Of a stretch of DNA of 64,000 bases, positions 1-8,142 are shown piece by piece. Within the stretch, counting starts at the first letter, position 1; each line of letters begins with the position of its first letter. The notes under the pieces were generated by a model. That model was not told where the DNA came from and made no database searches. It saw only the letters and a program-made list of their open reading frames with translations. The translations under genes were made by a program, and so were the position numbers. This stretch comes from Allomuricauda sp. F6463D (lineage in GTDB: Bacteria > Bacteroidota > Bacteroidia > Flavobacteriales > Flavobacteriaceae). The stretch spans positions 868,001 through 932,000 of the forward strand of contig NZ_JALKAN010000002.1 of NCBI RefSeq assembly GCF_023015965.1, read 5' to 3'.

Positions 1-828
1 TACAATGGATTCTTTTTGTGGTGCAATTTCATGCAAATAATCCTTGATTTGGTTGTAGAGTGTTTCTTCATCAACATGAATTCCAGTAAAGGAATCGTTG
101 AAGACATCCCTAAGGATGCTTGACGCCCTGTTCAATTCCACCAATACTTTTGATGGATGGGTCGCTCGTTGCAATTTCTTGCACATGTTTGTCCATTTGG
201 AAAACAAGTTCTGAAGATCTTTGTCCAGTTCTGCAACTTTTTTGCCTTCTGCTACGGTACGTATAATTACTCCAAATCCTTTCGGCTTAATACTTTTTAC
301 AAGCCTAATAAGTCTGTCTTTTTCTTCCTTGCTCGCTATTTTTTGAGATACCGAGACTCTTTCGGAAAAGGGCACCATGACCAAAAAACGACCGGCTATG
401 GAAAGCTCGGAGCTAATTCTTGGTCCCTTGGTGGATATGGGTTCTTTTACTATTTGTACCAGTAATGACTGATTGGCTTTTAGTACATCATTGATGCTGC
501 CATGCTTGTCAATGTCTTTTTCAAACGGAAAATCTTTCAGGGAATAATCTTTAAGTTTCCCTGTTCTAGCTTTTTTAATGAATTTCAACATGGAAGACAA
601 TTGCGGTCCCAGATCATGGTAATGCAAGAACGCATCTTTTTCATAACCTACGTTAACAAATCCTGCATTTAGGCCTGTAACGGGTTTTCTGATCTTGGCT
701 AGGAAGATATCTCCTACGGAAAAGTTATTGTTGTCTTCTTCTTTATGTAATTCTACTAATTTTCCATCCTTTAGTAAGGCAAAATCGACTGCATCGGTAG
801 TAGATCTTACTATTAATTCTCTATTCAC
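1..828 (-). CDS. rng: Ribonuclease G/E family endoribonuclease, N-terminal 276 residues (runs off the window)
   Basis: The reading frame stays open from a GTG at 826-828 to the window edge, so only the N-terminal part is seen. It opens MNRELIVRSTTDAVDFALLK, the usual start of Bacteroidota RNase G, and continues with the S1-like RNA-binding segment (VGDIFLAKIRKPVTGLNAGF, about residues 40-60). The family is a 5'-monophosphate-sensing endonuclease for mRNA turnover and rRNA maturation. The catalytic DNase I-like aspartates and zinc-link cysteines lie beyond the edge and cannot be checked. It is preceded on the same strand by a tiny basic protein gene and HU. The roughly 150-nt leader contains two hairpins. 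The family call is firm; the choice between G and E is by length and lineage convention. Confidence 0.93.
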   Translation of the reverse strand, partial: MNRELIVRSTTDAVDFALLKDGKLVELHKEEDNNNFSVGDIFLAKIRKPVTGLNAGFVNVGYEKDAFLHYHDLGPQLSSMLKFIKKARTGKLKDYSLKDFPFEKDIDKHGSINDVLKANQSLLVQIVKEPISTKGPRISSELSIAGRFLVMVPFSERVSVSQKIASKEEKDRLIRLVKSIKPKGFGVIIRTVAEGKKVAELDKDLQNLFSKWTNMCKKLQRATHPSKVLVELNRASSILRDVFNDSFTGIHVDEETLYNQIKDYLHEIAPQKESIV

Positions 829-842
829 CTGAATCGATTTTT

Positions 843-911
843 ATTTATCCCACATGAATTTTGGGATAAATGATTAAACAATATATAGAATCGGTCATTT
901 TTCGGACCGAT
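843..911 (-). promoter_or_regulatory. 5' leader of rng with two hairpins
   Basis: Two perfect inverted repeats lie in the leader of the RNase G gene: 9 bp at 843-851/863-871 and 7 bp at 890-896/905-911. In enterobacteria RNase E controls its own mRNA through leader hairpins. Similar autoregulation here is only an inference. No convincing TAnnTTTG promoter was placed in this leader. Confidence 0.4.
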
Positions 912-961
912 CGAAATTCGTTTCTTGAATCTCTATGTCAAAGAACGTTATTGGGTAAAAT

Positions 962-990
962 GAAAAAGTAGTTGAAACAACTACTTTTTC
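962..990 (-). terminator. Hairpin overlapping the stop codon of the 29-residue basic protein
   Basis: A perfect 13-bp stem (962-974 with 978-990) closes on a 3-nt loop. Read on the minus strand the right arm ends in a T run and can act as an intrinsic terminator. The last three lysine codons and the TAG of the small gene at 981-1070 lie inside the 5' arm. It sits between that gene and rng, so it may separate their expression. Confidence 0.6.
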
Positions 991-1070
991 TTGTGTCGAT
1001 TAGCTCTTCTGCGTTTTTTACGCTTGTGTGTCGCTACCTTATGTCTTTTTCTTTTCTTTCCACTCGGCAT
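981..1070 (-). CDS. 29-residue highly basic protein, AURKAIP1/COX24-type (bS22-like ribosomal protein)
   Basis: The ATG at 1068-1070 opens a 29-codon frame whose product begins MPSGKKRKRHKVATHKRKKR and ends RRANRHKKK; about 70% of residues are Lys, Arg or His. Very short proteins of this composition are conserved in Bacteroidota and carry the AURKAIP1/COX24 (DUF1713) signature. In mycobacteria the related protein is the small-subunit ribosomal protein bS22. A ribosomal role here is therefore an inference from family and composition. It lies between hupB and rng on the same strand, and its stop codon is embedded in a hairpin. Automated callers often miss such a gene because of its length. Confidence 0.8.
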   Translation of the reverse strand: MPSGKKRKRHKVATHKRKKRRRANRHKKK

Positions 1071-1100
1071 ATGGCTCTTGCTTTAGTGTTGTTAATTATA

Positions 1101-1391
1101 TTATTTTACTTGTACATTGGTTTTTACGCCTTCCACAAAAACTTTTGCGGGTTTGAACGCAGGAATATTGTGTGCCGGAATTTTAATGGTAGTATTCTTA
1201 GAGATGTTTCTACCTGTTTTTTCCGCTCTGGTCTTGATGATAAAACTACCAAAACCTCTTAAATAAACATTATCACCATTCTCCAAGGATGATTTAACCT
1301 CCTCCATAAAGGATTCTACTGTCGCTTGCACATCTCCTTTTTCAATACCTAGTTTTTCTGAGATCCTAGTTACAATATCTGCTTTCGTCAT
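1101..1391 (-). CDS. HU-family DNA-binding protein
   Basis: This 96-residue protein starts MTKADIVTRISEKLGIEKGD and has the HU/IHF helix pair (residues 1-40), the GFGSF beta motif (about 46-50), and a flexible arm with the conserved NP-like turn (IPAHNIPAFKPAK, about 70-83). HU dimers bend and compact DNA without strict sequence specificity. The length is typical. A perfect Bacteroidota -7 element (TATATTTG read on the minus strand) lies at 1427-1434. The divergent neighbour is mutY, about 120 bp away, with its own -7 element at 1489-1496. Confidence 0.95.
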   Translation of the reverse strand: MTKADIVTRISEKLGIEKGDVQATVESFMEEVKSSLENGDNVYLRGFGSFIIKTRAEKTGRNISKNTTIKIPAHNIPAFKPAKVFVEGVKTNVQVK

Positions 1392-1515
1392 TTCGTCTTA
1401 TTAATTTTCAAATTTTTTTCGGCTTGCAAATATAAACATTATAATTAATCTTTTCCTTTAACCCTTTAATTTTAAGTATATAAACCGATACATTTGAGCT
1501 TTATTACTTTCTTTA

Positions 1516-2553
1516 ATGAGTTTTGCCCAAAAAATTCTGAAATGGTACGATCAACACCAACGTAATCTCCCTTGGAGAGAAACACGTGAACCTTATAAGG
1601 TTTGGTTGTCGGAAATTATACTCCAACAGACTCGTGTTGCGCAAGGAATGCCCTATTATATAAGGTTTGTAGAGGTTTTTCCAACGGTTTATGACCTTGC
1701 CAAAGCCCCGGAGAAACAGGTGTTGAAACTTTGGCAAGGCCTTGGATATTATTCACGGGCGCGCAATCTACATGAGACCGCCAAAATGGTAGTGGAAAAT
1801 TTTGACGGAGTATTTCCCAATACATATAATCAATTAAAATCGTTAAAAGGAGTTGGTGATTACACCGCTAGTGCCATCGCATCTTTTTGTTTTAACATAC
1901 CAGAACCTGTGGTGGATGGCAATGTATACCGAGTATTGTCCCGATTTTTTGGAGTAGAAACTCCTATTAATAGCACCCAAGGCATCAAATATTTTAAAGA
2001 GTTGGCCCGCGAGGTGATGGATGTAGCGAACATTCGGGATTATAATCAAGGCATCATGGAGTTTGGTGCCGTACAATGTGTTCCAAAAAATCCTAGTTGC
2101 TCTCTATGTCCCTTACAAGAAAGTTGTGTGGCCTTAAAAGAAAACAAGGTTGATTTACTTCCGATAAAACAAAATAAGACCAAGATAAAGAAACGTTATT
2201 TTAATTATTTGGTACTCTTGGATGAAAATGATAATACAGTATTGGAGCAACGGCAAGGGAAAGGGATTTGGCGAAACTTGTACCAATTTCCATTGATTGA
2301 ATCAGAGAAACAGCTACATATTGATGAATTATATCCATTGGTAGGTGAGAATGAAATGGTTCCTGAGTTCGAATCCCTATCATTATATAATAATGAACCT
2401 ATTGTACACAAACTATCGCATCAACATTTATATACTCAATTTTGGATCTTAAAAACTTCTCATATATTAGAGGAAGGAACAGCTTGGAAAGCAATAGCAG
2501 ATTTTCCTGTTCCAGTTTTGATAGCAGATTTCATTAAGACATTGAAAATTTAG
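1516..2553 (+). CDS. mutY: A/G-specific adenine glycosylase MutY
   Basis: This base-excision enzyme removes adenine mispaired with 8-oxoguanine. The 345-residue protein has the catalytic glutamate (E33 in LSEIILQQT), the helix-hairpin-helix (LKGVGDYTASAIASF, around 110-125) followed by the catalytic Asp in VDGNVYRV, and the four-cysteine [4Fe-4S] loop C-x6-C-x2-C-x5-C (CVPKNPSC, SLC, PLQESC). The C-terminal third is the NUDIX-like 8-oxoG recognition domain. A TACATTTG -7 element lies 20 bp upstream of the ATG. It is followed 23 bp later by ssb. mutY-ssb-gldE-gldD is the standard order in Flavobacteriia. Confidence 0.97.
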   Translation: MSFAQKILKWYDQHQRNLPWRETREPYKVWLSEIILQQTRVAQGMPYYIRFVEVFPTVYDLAKAPEKQVLKLWQGLGYYSRARNLHETAKMVVENFDGVFPNTYNQLKSLKGVGDYTASAIASFCFNIPEPVVDGNVYRVLSRFFGVETPINSTQGIKYFKELAREVMDVANIRDYNQGIMEFGAVQCVPKNPSCSLCPLQESCVALKENKVDLLPIKQNKTKIKKRYFNYLVLLDENDNTVLEQRQGKGIWRNLYQFPLIESEKQLHIDELYPLVGENEMVPEFESLSLYNNEPIVHKLSHQHLYTQFWILKTSHILEEGTAWKAIADFPVPVLIADFIKTLKI

Positions 2554-2576
2554 TACTTTTGACTAATTAAATAGAT

Positions 2577-3035
2577 ATGAGCGGAACATTGAACAAAGTA
2601 ATGCTGATCGGGCATTTGGGAGACGAAGTGAAAATGCACTATTTTGAAGGAGGAAACTGCATTGGCAGGTTCCCCTTGGCTACCAATGAGACCTATACCA
2701 ATAGGCAAACCGGTGAAAGAGTAACCAATACTGATTGGCATAATATTGTAGTACGCAACAAAGCCGCAGAAATCTGTGAAAAATACTTGAGTAAGGGCGA
2801 TAAGGTTTATGTAGAAGGTCGTTTAAAGAACAGGCAATGGCAAGGTGAAGACGGAAATACGAGATATACCACCGAAGTGCATGTGCAAGATTTTACTTTT
2901 TTAACAACCAAAAAAGAAAGCATGGCAAATGCCCAGCCGTCCGGTAGACCAACAGATCATCAAGAACCTTCCAAACCTGTAAGTCCTTCTGCACCTGTTG
3001 AAGATACCGAAGAGGATGATGACTTACCATTCTAA
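2577..3035 (+). CDS. ssb: Single-stranded DNA-binding protein
   Basis: The 152-residue protein opens MSGTLNKVMLIGHLGDEVKM, the SSB OB-fold start, and has the conserved TDWHNIVV and GDKVYVEGRL segments (about 50-85). A proline-rich disordered linker (about 118-140) leads to the acidic tip EEDDDLPF, which in bacteria docks repair and replication partners. It coats single-stranded DNA during replication and repair. It is likely co-transcribed with mutY and gldE. Its tip is nearly identical to that of the DUF3127 protein at 37252-37629. Confidence 0.97.
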   Translation: MSGTLNKVMLIGHLGDEVKMHYFEGGNCIGRFPLATNETYTNRQTGERVTNTDWHNIVVRNKAAEICEKYLSKGDKVYVEGRLKNRQWQGEDGNTRYTTEVHVQDFTFLTTKKESMANAQPSGRPTDHQEPSKPVSPSAPVEDTEEDDDLPF

Positions 3036-3060
3036 AATAAAAGTTTAAAACGACACTAAA

Positions 3061-4368
3061 TTGGACCCCGAACCCTATTGTTTGGCATTTTTCGTTACTG
3101 CGAATAGCGGAATTTTCACTTTAAAAATTGTAGTACTCATACTCCTTTTAGGAGGATCTGGATTGATTTCAGCCGCAGAAGTCGCTCTGTTCGGTCTTTC
3201 CCAGACAGATTTGAATGAAATGGAAGAAAGCGACTCTGCCAGAAGCAAACTCATTGTGCAGTTGCTGGAAAAACCAAAAAAGTTGTTGGCCACTATCTTA
3301 ATAACCAATAATGCCATTAACATTGGAATTGTACTATTGTTCAGTTCTATTGGAGACTCAATATTTGTAGGTATTGATGGAACGTTACGGTTTATGCTGG
3401 AAGTTGTGCTCGTAACATTTTTAATTTTAATGTTTGGGGAAATTCTTCCAAAGATATATGCCAACCGTAACCGTGTTCAGTTTTCGCACTTTATGGCGGT
3501 ACCTTTAAAGGTGTTGAATTATTTGTTTACTCCCTTGAGCTCACCCATGCGTTCCGCAACACTATATATGGAAGATAAATTTGGAAAGAAAAAATCCAAT
3601 TTGAGTGTAAATCATTTATCCCAAGCCTTGGAACTTGCCTCTGAAGGTGATACCACCAAAGAAGAGCAAAAGATATTGGAAGGCATAGTAACCTTTGGAA
3701 ATACGGATACCAAACAAGTGATGTGTCCTCGCATTGACATATTTGCACTTAATGAAAAAATGAAATTTCCCGAGGTGCTACAGGAAATCAAAAAAAATGG
3801 ATATTCGCGAATTCCAGTTTTTTCGGAGAACATGGATAATGTAATGGGTGTTCTTTATGTAAAAGATTTATTGCCCTATATTGATAGGAAGAGCTTTAAT
3901 TGGATGTCGCTTATTCGTGAGCCTTATTTTGTCCCAGAGAATAAAAAACTAGACGATTTATTGTTGGAGTTTCAGGATAAAAAGAATCATTTGGCCATTG
4001 TTGTGGATGAATATGGTGGAACTTCTGGCATTGTAACCTTGGAAGATATAATAGAAGAAATTGTCGGCGATATAAGTGATGAATTTGATGATGAAGACCT
4101 GATTTTCTCCAAATTGGACGATAATAACTATGTGTTTGATGGAAAAACGGCACTTAAAGACTTCTACAGGGTAGTTAAGATTGAAGAGGACGAATTTGAA
4201 AACAATAAAGGAGAATCTGAAACCATAGCTGGTTTTGTATTGGAAATATCAGGAAGTTTTCCAAAAATAGGAGAAGAAGTATTGTTCAAAGACTACCGTT
4301 TTATTGTGGAAAGTATGGATAAAAAGAGATTGAAACGAATTAAAGTAACATTGCCCCATGGAACATAG
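3061..4368 (+). CDS. gldE: Gliding-motility-associated protein GldE (CNNM/CorC-type membrane protein)
   Basis: The 435-residue protein has an N-terminal DUF21/CNNM transmembrane domain (roughly residues 15-195, with four hydrophobic stretches), a CBS pair (about 215-335, including VVDEYGGTSGIVTLEDI), and a C-terminal CorC/HlyC domain (about 350-432). In Flavobacterium GldE partners with GldD in gliding and T9SS function, and its paralogues resemble magnesium/cobalt efflux proteins. The start is TTG at 3061 giving MDPEPYC, the form conserved in GldE; no upstream ATG fits. The last 11 bp overlap gldD, so the two are translationally coupled. Confidence 0.93.
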   Translation: MDPEPYCLAFFVTANSGIFTLKIVVLILLLGGSGLISAAEVALFGLSQTDLNEMEESDSARSKLIVQLLEKPKKLLATILITNNAINIGIVLLFSSIGDSIFVGIDGTLRFMLEVVLVTFLILMFGEILPKIYANRNRVQFSHFMAVPLKVLNYLFTPLSSPMRSATLYMEDKFGKKKSNLSVNHLSQALELASEGDTTKEEQKILEGIVTFGNTDTKQVMCPRIDIFALNEKMKFPEVLQEIKKNGYSRIPVFSENMDNVMGVLYVKDLLPYIDRKSFNWMSLIREPYFVPENKKLDDLLLEFQDKKNHLAIVVDEYGGTSGIVTLEDIIEEIVGDISDEFDDEDLIFSKLDDNNYVFDGKTALKDFYRVVKIEEDEFENNKGESETIAGFVLEISGSFPKIGEEVLFKDYRFIVESMDKKRLKRIKVTLPHGT

Positions 4369-4915
4369 AATTTTGATTTTTGTTATTGTAACAACGCTAT
4401 TTGTTGGTTGTAAAGAAGAAGTTCTGCCAAAGCCAAAGGCCATGCTGAGCCTGGATTATCCAGCTGCGGAATATACAGTGGCAGGTTCTGATTGTGTGTA
4501 TACCTTTGACCAAAATATCGTGTCCACAATAAAGGAGAGTGAAGATTGCTCCTCAGTCTTGGATTACCCAATGATGAATGGCTCAATCTACCTTACCTAC
4601 AAACCCGTTAATGGTAATTTAGATACATTACTTGTTGACGCTCAAAAATTGTCTTACGAACACGTGGTAAAAGCTGATAATATTGTGGAACAGCCTTTTA
4701 TTAACTCAGAAGATGGGGTGTATGGTATGTTCTATGAAGTAAGTGGCAATGCAGCATCACAATCACAATTTTATGTCACCGATAGTACAAATCATTTTGT
4801 GACAGGTTCCCTCTATTTCTATGCAAAACCCAATTACGACTCCATTCTGCCTGCTGCCATGTACTTGCAAAACGACATTAGAAGGATTATGGAAAGTTTG
4901 CGCTGGAAAAAATGA
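4358..4915 (+). CDS. gldD: Gliding motility lipoprotein GldD
   Basis: The 185-residue protein has a lipoprotein signal with a lipobox ending at Cys18 (TLFVGC) and then the GldD hallmark PKAMLSLDYP. GldD is required for gliding in Flavobacterium johnsoniae and acts at the cell envelope with the T9SS machinery. The ATG lies 11 bp inside the end of gldE. Its TGA at 4913-4915 directly abuts the stop codon of the convergent lipoprotein gene, with no base between and no terminator visible. Confidence 0.92.
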   Translation: MEHRILIFVIVTTLFVGCKEEVLPKPKAMLSLDYPAAEYTVAGSDCVYTFDQNIVSTIKESEDCSSVLDYPMMNGSIYLTYKPVNGNLDTLLVDAQKLSYEHVVKADNIVEQPFINSEDGVYGMFYEVSGNAASQSQFYVTDSTNHFVTGSLYFYAKPNYDSILPAAMYLQNDIRRIMESLRWKK

Positions 4916-5350
4916 TTATTGAACGGAATCTTGGGCAAGTAGGGCTTCGGCTCTTTCAATGCTGCTATTGATTTTTTCCTTCACCACTAGTACCTTTTCT
5001 TCCTCCTCATTCAACCATTGCTGTTTTTCCTCGGATAATGCTTTGCCGTTTAAAATTTCATCAGAATTAAACCTGTCTCCAAAATCTTTCATCCAATCCA
5101 TCATCGCAGTATTGGCCTCTTGTAGGTCTTTCATGGCTACTTCATACTTTTTGCCCATTTCGGTTGTGTCCACTTTGGCTTTAAGTTCGCCAACAAGTTT
5201 ACCAACGGTTCCCATTTTTGGCATCACTTCATCATGGATACCCATAACCTTTTCCATTTGAGTTGGACCTTCTGCCACTTTTTTCTCTTGTTTACAGGAG
5301 AAACTTAAAAATAAAACAGTACATATTAGAATAGAAAAAACTTTTTTCAT
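4916..5350 (-). CDS. Small helical lipoprotein of unknown function
   Basis: The 144-residue product has a lipoprotein signal (FLSFSC, Cys19) followed by a charged, almost wholly helical body rich in Glu and Lys, with a predicted coiled-coil C-terminus (about 105-138). Similar flavobacterial proteins carry the uninformative database label 'viral A-type inclusion protein'. Its function is not known. It is transcribed towards gldD and its stop codon touches gldD's. A TAnnTTTG element (minus strand, 5370-5377) lies close upstream. It shares a divergent intergenic region with the copper-receptor genes. Confidence 0.75.
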   Translation of the reverse strand: MKKVFSILICTVLFLSFSCKQEKKVAEGPTQMEKVMGIHDEVMPKMGTVGKLVGELKAKVDTTEMGKKYEVAMKDLQEANTAMMDWMKDFGDRFNSDEILNGKALSEEKQQWLNEEEEKVLVVKEKINSSIERAEALLAQDSVQ

Positions 5351-5433
5351 GATGTTGGAATTTTGTCTACAAATTTAATGATTTGGTGGGCTAATAATGT
5401 AAGCAATCAGTAAAAGTTTAAATAAATCCGTAA

Positions 5434-5449
5434 TGTGACTTTTGTCACA
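5434..5449. promoter_or_regulatory. Perfect CRP/FNR-type palindrome upstream of the copper-receptor pair
   Basis: TGTGA-N6-TCACA occurs as a fully symmetric 16-bp site, TGTGACTTTTGTCACA. This matches the consensus bound by CRP-type regulators in proteobacteria, and Bacteroidota encode many Crp/Fnr family proteins. It lies 54 bp before the start of the small Cys-rich gene and about 85 bp from the divergent lipoprotein. Which regulator binds it, and whether it activates or represses, cannot be read from the sequence. Confidence 0.55.
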
Positions 5450-5502
5450 AAATAGAATTACAGGGATACTTAAATTAGTTGATCGGTTAATTCTGAAATA
5501 AC

Positions 5503-5892
5503 ATGGTATTGCGGGATTCTTTAAATAAACGGTCTGGGTTTTCTTTGCTTTTCATTGTTTTGACAATGGTCAGCAACCTCCGCTTTTCGTCTATGTATAT
5601 TTATTTCAGTTTGGACAGGGAAGGCTTCATTGAGCAACTTTGTGAAAACAAGGACAAGCCCGAACTTAACTGTGATGGCAAATGTATGCTTGCCCAAATG
5701 CTCCAGGCACAAATGGATGATGACGAACGCCCAATGCCCATAATTGGTTGGGAAGAGGTTTTGGTGTTTTATATGGATTTGCCTAACTACAATATCAACA
5801 ATGAGTTGGAAGAAAATGGAAATTCTTTCTATTATATGAGTTCCTACGCTTATCCATTTATCGATACCCCCATAAAGCCACCTATGATTTAA
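5503..5892 (+). CDS. Small Cys/Met-rich membrane-anchored protein paired with a copper receptor
   Basis: The 129-residue product has one N-terminal hydrophobic segment (about 13-35) followed by a short conserved-looking block with C47 and then C57-DGKC61-MLAQMLQAQM, rich in cysteine and methionine. It resembles a set of uncharacterised Bacteroidota proteins encoded just before metal-type TonB receptors. The thiols and thioethers suggest a copper or other soft-metal role at the envelope; this is an inference. The next gene starts 65 bp downstream and encodes the receptor, so they are probably one transcript under the palindrome at 5434-5449. Confidence 0.72.
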   Translation: MVLRDSLNKRSGFSLLFIVLTMVSNLRFSSMYIYFSLDREGFIEQLCENKDKPELNCDGKCMLAQMLQAQMDDDERPMPIIGWEEVLVFYMDLPNYNINNELEENGNSFYYMSSYAYPFIDTPIKPPMI

Positions 5893-5957
5893 GATTTTAC
5901 TTTATAAAACGGTAACTACCAGGGCCGTACATGTATAATCTTAAATAAAACTCAAAA

Positions 5958-8072
5958 ATGAACAACAGTACTATAGTGAAACTGTGTATTTTGCTTTTTG
6001 GCACAAGTGTGTCCTATGGGCAAGTTAGCACTGAGCAAGATTCCCTTTCAAGAAAACCAGTTCAATTGGACGAAGTTCTAGTTCAAGGGAAGAGAAATGT
6101 GGATCCGGTTTTTTCGACTTTTAGCAACGAACCGGAAAAGAAAATTATCCAATCTAAAAATGTGGCCGACCTGTTTGGAGATATCAATGGTTTTGCGCTG
6201 ATCAAGCGTGGTAATTACGCCGTAGACCCTTCGTTCCGAGCTTCCCAATATGAGCAGTTGAACGTTCAGTTCAATGGAGGTACAAAGGTGATGCACGCGT
6301 GTCCCAACCGAATGGACCCCATAACTACACATGTAACACCAGAAGAGATAGAGCGGATAGAAGTGGTTAAAGGACCATATACTTTTAGGTACGGCCCCAC
6401 CTTTGGTGGTATCGTAAACTTGGTGACACAAGAAGTCGAAAAACAAGAAAAGGGATACCATGGAAAGGTAAACTTTGGAGGCGAAAACAATGGAAACGCC
6501 ATTACCAGCTTTGCCAATGTTAAATATGTAGGAGAAAAATTTGATACTAACCTCAATTTTGGATTCCGTGATTTTGGAAATTATGAAGATGGGGACGGAA
6601 ATGAGGTGCCATCGTCCTTCAAAAGCACTGATTATGGCGTACAGGTTGGCTATAATCCAACAGAGAACCAAAGAATACAGGTTGGTTTTAGACAGTCTTT
6701 TGGAAGGGACGTTTTGCATGCCGGGTTGGCCATGGATACGGAAAAGGATGATAGCAACGTGCTTTCTGTGGATTATAAGCTAGATAATATTTCGGATGGC
6801 TTAAAAACATTGAGTGCAAAGGTTTACCGTTCCAAGGTGGACCATCTGATGACCAATGAACTGCGGCCCAGTTTTATGACGACCGAGGCTGTTTCGGAGG
6901 TAGATGCACTGACCATGGGAGGTAGGTTTGAACTTGAATGGAGACCTGTTGATGATTTGAAGCTATATACAGGGTTGGATGCACTTTCTGTGGGAAGAAC
7001 AGGAGAAAGAACCCGTTTGGTGAAAAGGAACATGATGACCGGAGAAGAGCTTCCAATGCCCATGGAATTTGTGGATCAAGTATGGCAAGATTCCCAAATT
7101 GATGATTTTGGGTTGTTCGTAGAAGCAAAGTACCCACTTTCAGCAAAGTTTTTGCTAAATGTGGGAGCTAGGTACGATATGGTACGTTCCAAAACAGATG
7201 CCCCTTCAGATGATTTCGTGGCCGAATATCCCGATTTGGATACCCGTACAGAGAACAACATCAGTACAACAGCATCTGTTAAATATATGGCAACACCCGA
7301 TCTTTTGTTCGAATTGGCTTTTGGTAGAGGGGTTCGTTCTGCTAATATGATCGAAAGGTTCATCAACCACTTTACAGTGGGTCAAGATTCATACGAATAT
7401 GTTGGAAATCCCTTTTTGGATGCCGAGGTAAACAATCAGTTTGAGTTGGGCGTAAAAGCAAAAAATAATTTTGAGAATTACTTTTTCAATCGTTTGGATT
7501 ACGGTGCGTCCATATATTATTCTATTTATGAAAACTACATTGTGGCTGTCATAGATCCATCATTGGACAAAAAGTATATGCCCACGACCGAACCTACCGA
7601 AGTAAAAAGATTCACTAATTTGGATGAGGCGTACAAGACGGGATTTGAGGTTTACGGTGAATTGGCCTTCTTGGGTGACTTCGCTTTTAAAACTGAACTA
7701 TCCTATGTATATGCCAAAAACAAGGACTTGGACGAATCCCTTCCATTGACACCACCATTGGTGACTCGTTTCAATTTGAATTTTGAACGAGATAAAATCT
7801 GGGCCAAGGCTACCTACACCATTACATCCGAACAGTCGGAAATTGCACCTTCATTTGGAGAGCAAACAACAGTTGGCTATGGGGTCGTGGATTTAAGTTT
7901 TGGAGCAAAACCCTTTGAACACTTAACGGTTGGGGTTGCAGCATCCAATATTTTTGATGTCACCTACAACAACCATTTAAATTTTGCTTTCACGAACCAA
8001 GCAGATTATGGTAGGGTGCCCATCAATGATCCAGGAAGAAACCTGACTGCGTTTATACAATACAGTTTTTGA
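5958..8072 (+). CDS. TonB-dependent outer-membrane receptor, OprC/NosA-like (copper)
   Basis: The 704-residue receptor has a signal peptide (1-21), a TonB-box-like stretch (VQLDEVLVQ, 35-43), a plug domain with IERIEVVKGPYTFRYG (131-146) and a beta-barrel ending in the aromatic terminus QYSF. Two pieces match the copper site described for Pseudomonas OprC: C115-x3-M119 in HACPNRMDP, and H296-x-M298 in the barrel. Unlike most Bacteroidota receptors it lacks the carboxypeptidase-like N-domain. Copper import is a family-based prediction supported by these residues. A bidirectional terminator follows. Confidence 0.85.
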   Translation: MNNSTIVKLCILLFGTSVSYGQVSTEQDSLSRKPVQLDEVLVQGKRNVDPVFSTFSNEPEKKIIQSKNVADLFGDINGFALIKRGNYAVDPSFRASQYEQLNVQFNGGTKVMHACPNRMDPITTHVTPEEIERIEVVKGPYTFRYGPTFGGIVNLVTQEVEKQEKGYHGKVNFGGENNGNAITSFANVKYVGEKFDTNLNFGFRDFGNYEDGDGNEVPSSFKSTDYGVQVGYNPTENQRIQVGFRQSFGRDVLHAGLAMDTEKDDSNVLSVDYKLDNISDGLKTLSAKVYRSKVDHLMTNELRPSFMTTEAVSEVDALTMGGRFELEWRPVDDLKLYTGLDALSVGRTGERTRLVKRNMMTGEELPMPMEFVDQVWQDSQIDDFGLFVEAKYPLSAKFLLNVGARYDMVRSKTDAPSDDFVAEYPDLDTRTENNISTTASVKYMATPDLLFELAFGRGVRSANMIERFINHFTVGQDSYEYVGNPFLDAEVNNQFELGVKAKNNFENYFFNRLDYGASIYYSIYENYIVAVIDPSLDKKYMPTTEPTEVKRFTNLDEAYKTGFEVYGELAFLGDFAFKTELSYVYAKNKDLDESLPLTPPLVTRFNLNFERDKIWAKATYTITSEQSEIAPSFGEQTTVGYGVVDLSFGAKPFEHLTVGVAASNIFDVTYNNHLNFAFTNQADYGRVPINDPGRNLTAFIQYSF

Positions 8073-8095
8073 TATCCCGCTATGATTGAAAACAA

Positions 8096-8124
8096 AAAAA
8101 GGCACCCATTTGGGGTGCCTTTTT
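8096..8124. terminator. Bidirectional intrinsic terminator
   Basis: A perfect 12-bp stem (8096-8107 with 8113-8124) has a 5-nt loop, with A and T runs on both sides. It serves the receptor gene on the plus strand and the M16 operon on the minus strand. Confidence 0.85.
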
Positions 8125-8142
8125 AGTTAAACTGGGATTATT

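Noticed and set aside
972..1262. 96-codon plus-strand frame opposite HU and the small basic gene
   Set aside because: It is antisense to two recognised proteins, has no family features and a low-complexity N-terminus.
6078..6719. 213-codon minus-strand frame inside the copper receptor
   Set aside because: It is a shadow of the receptor on the opposite strand; no domain is recognisable.
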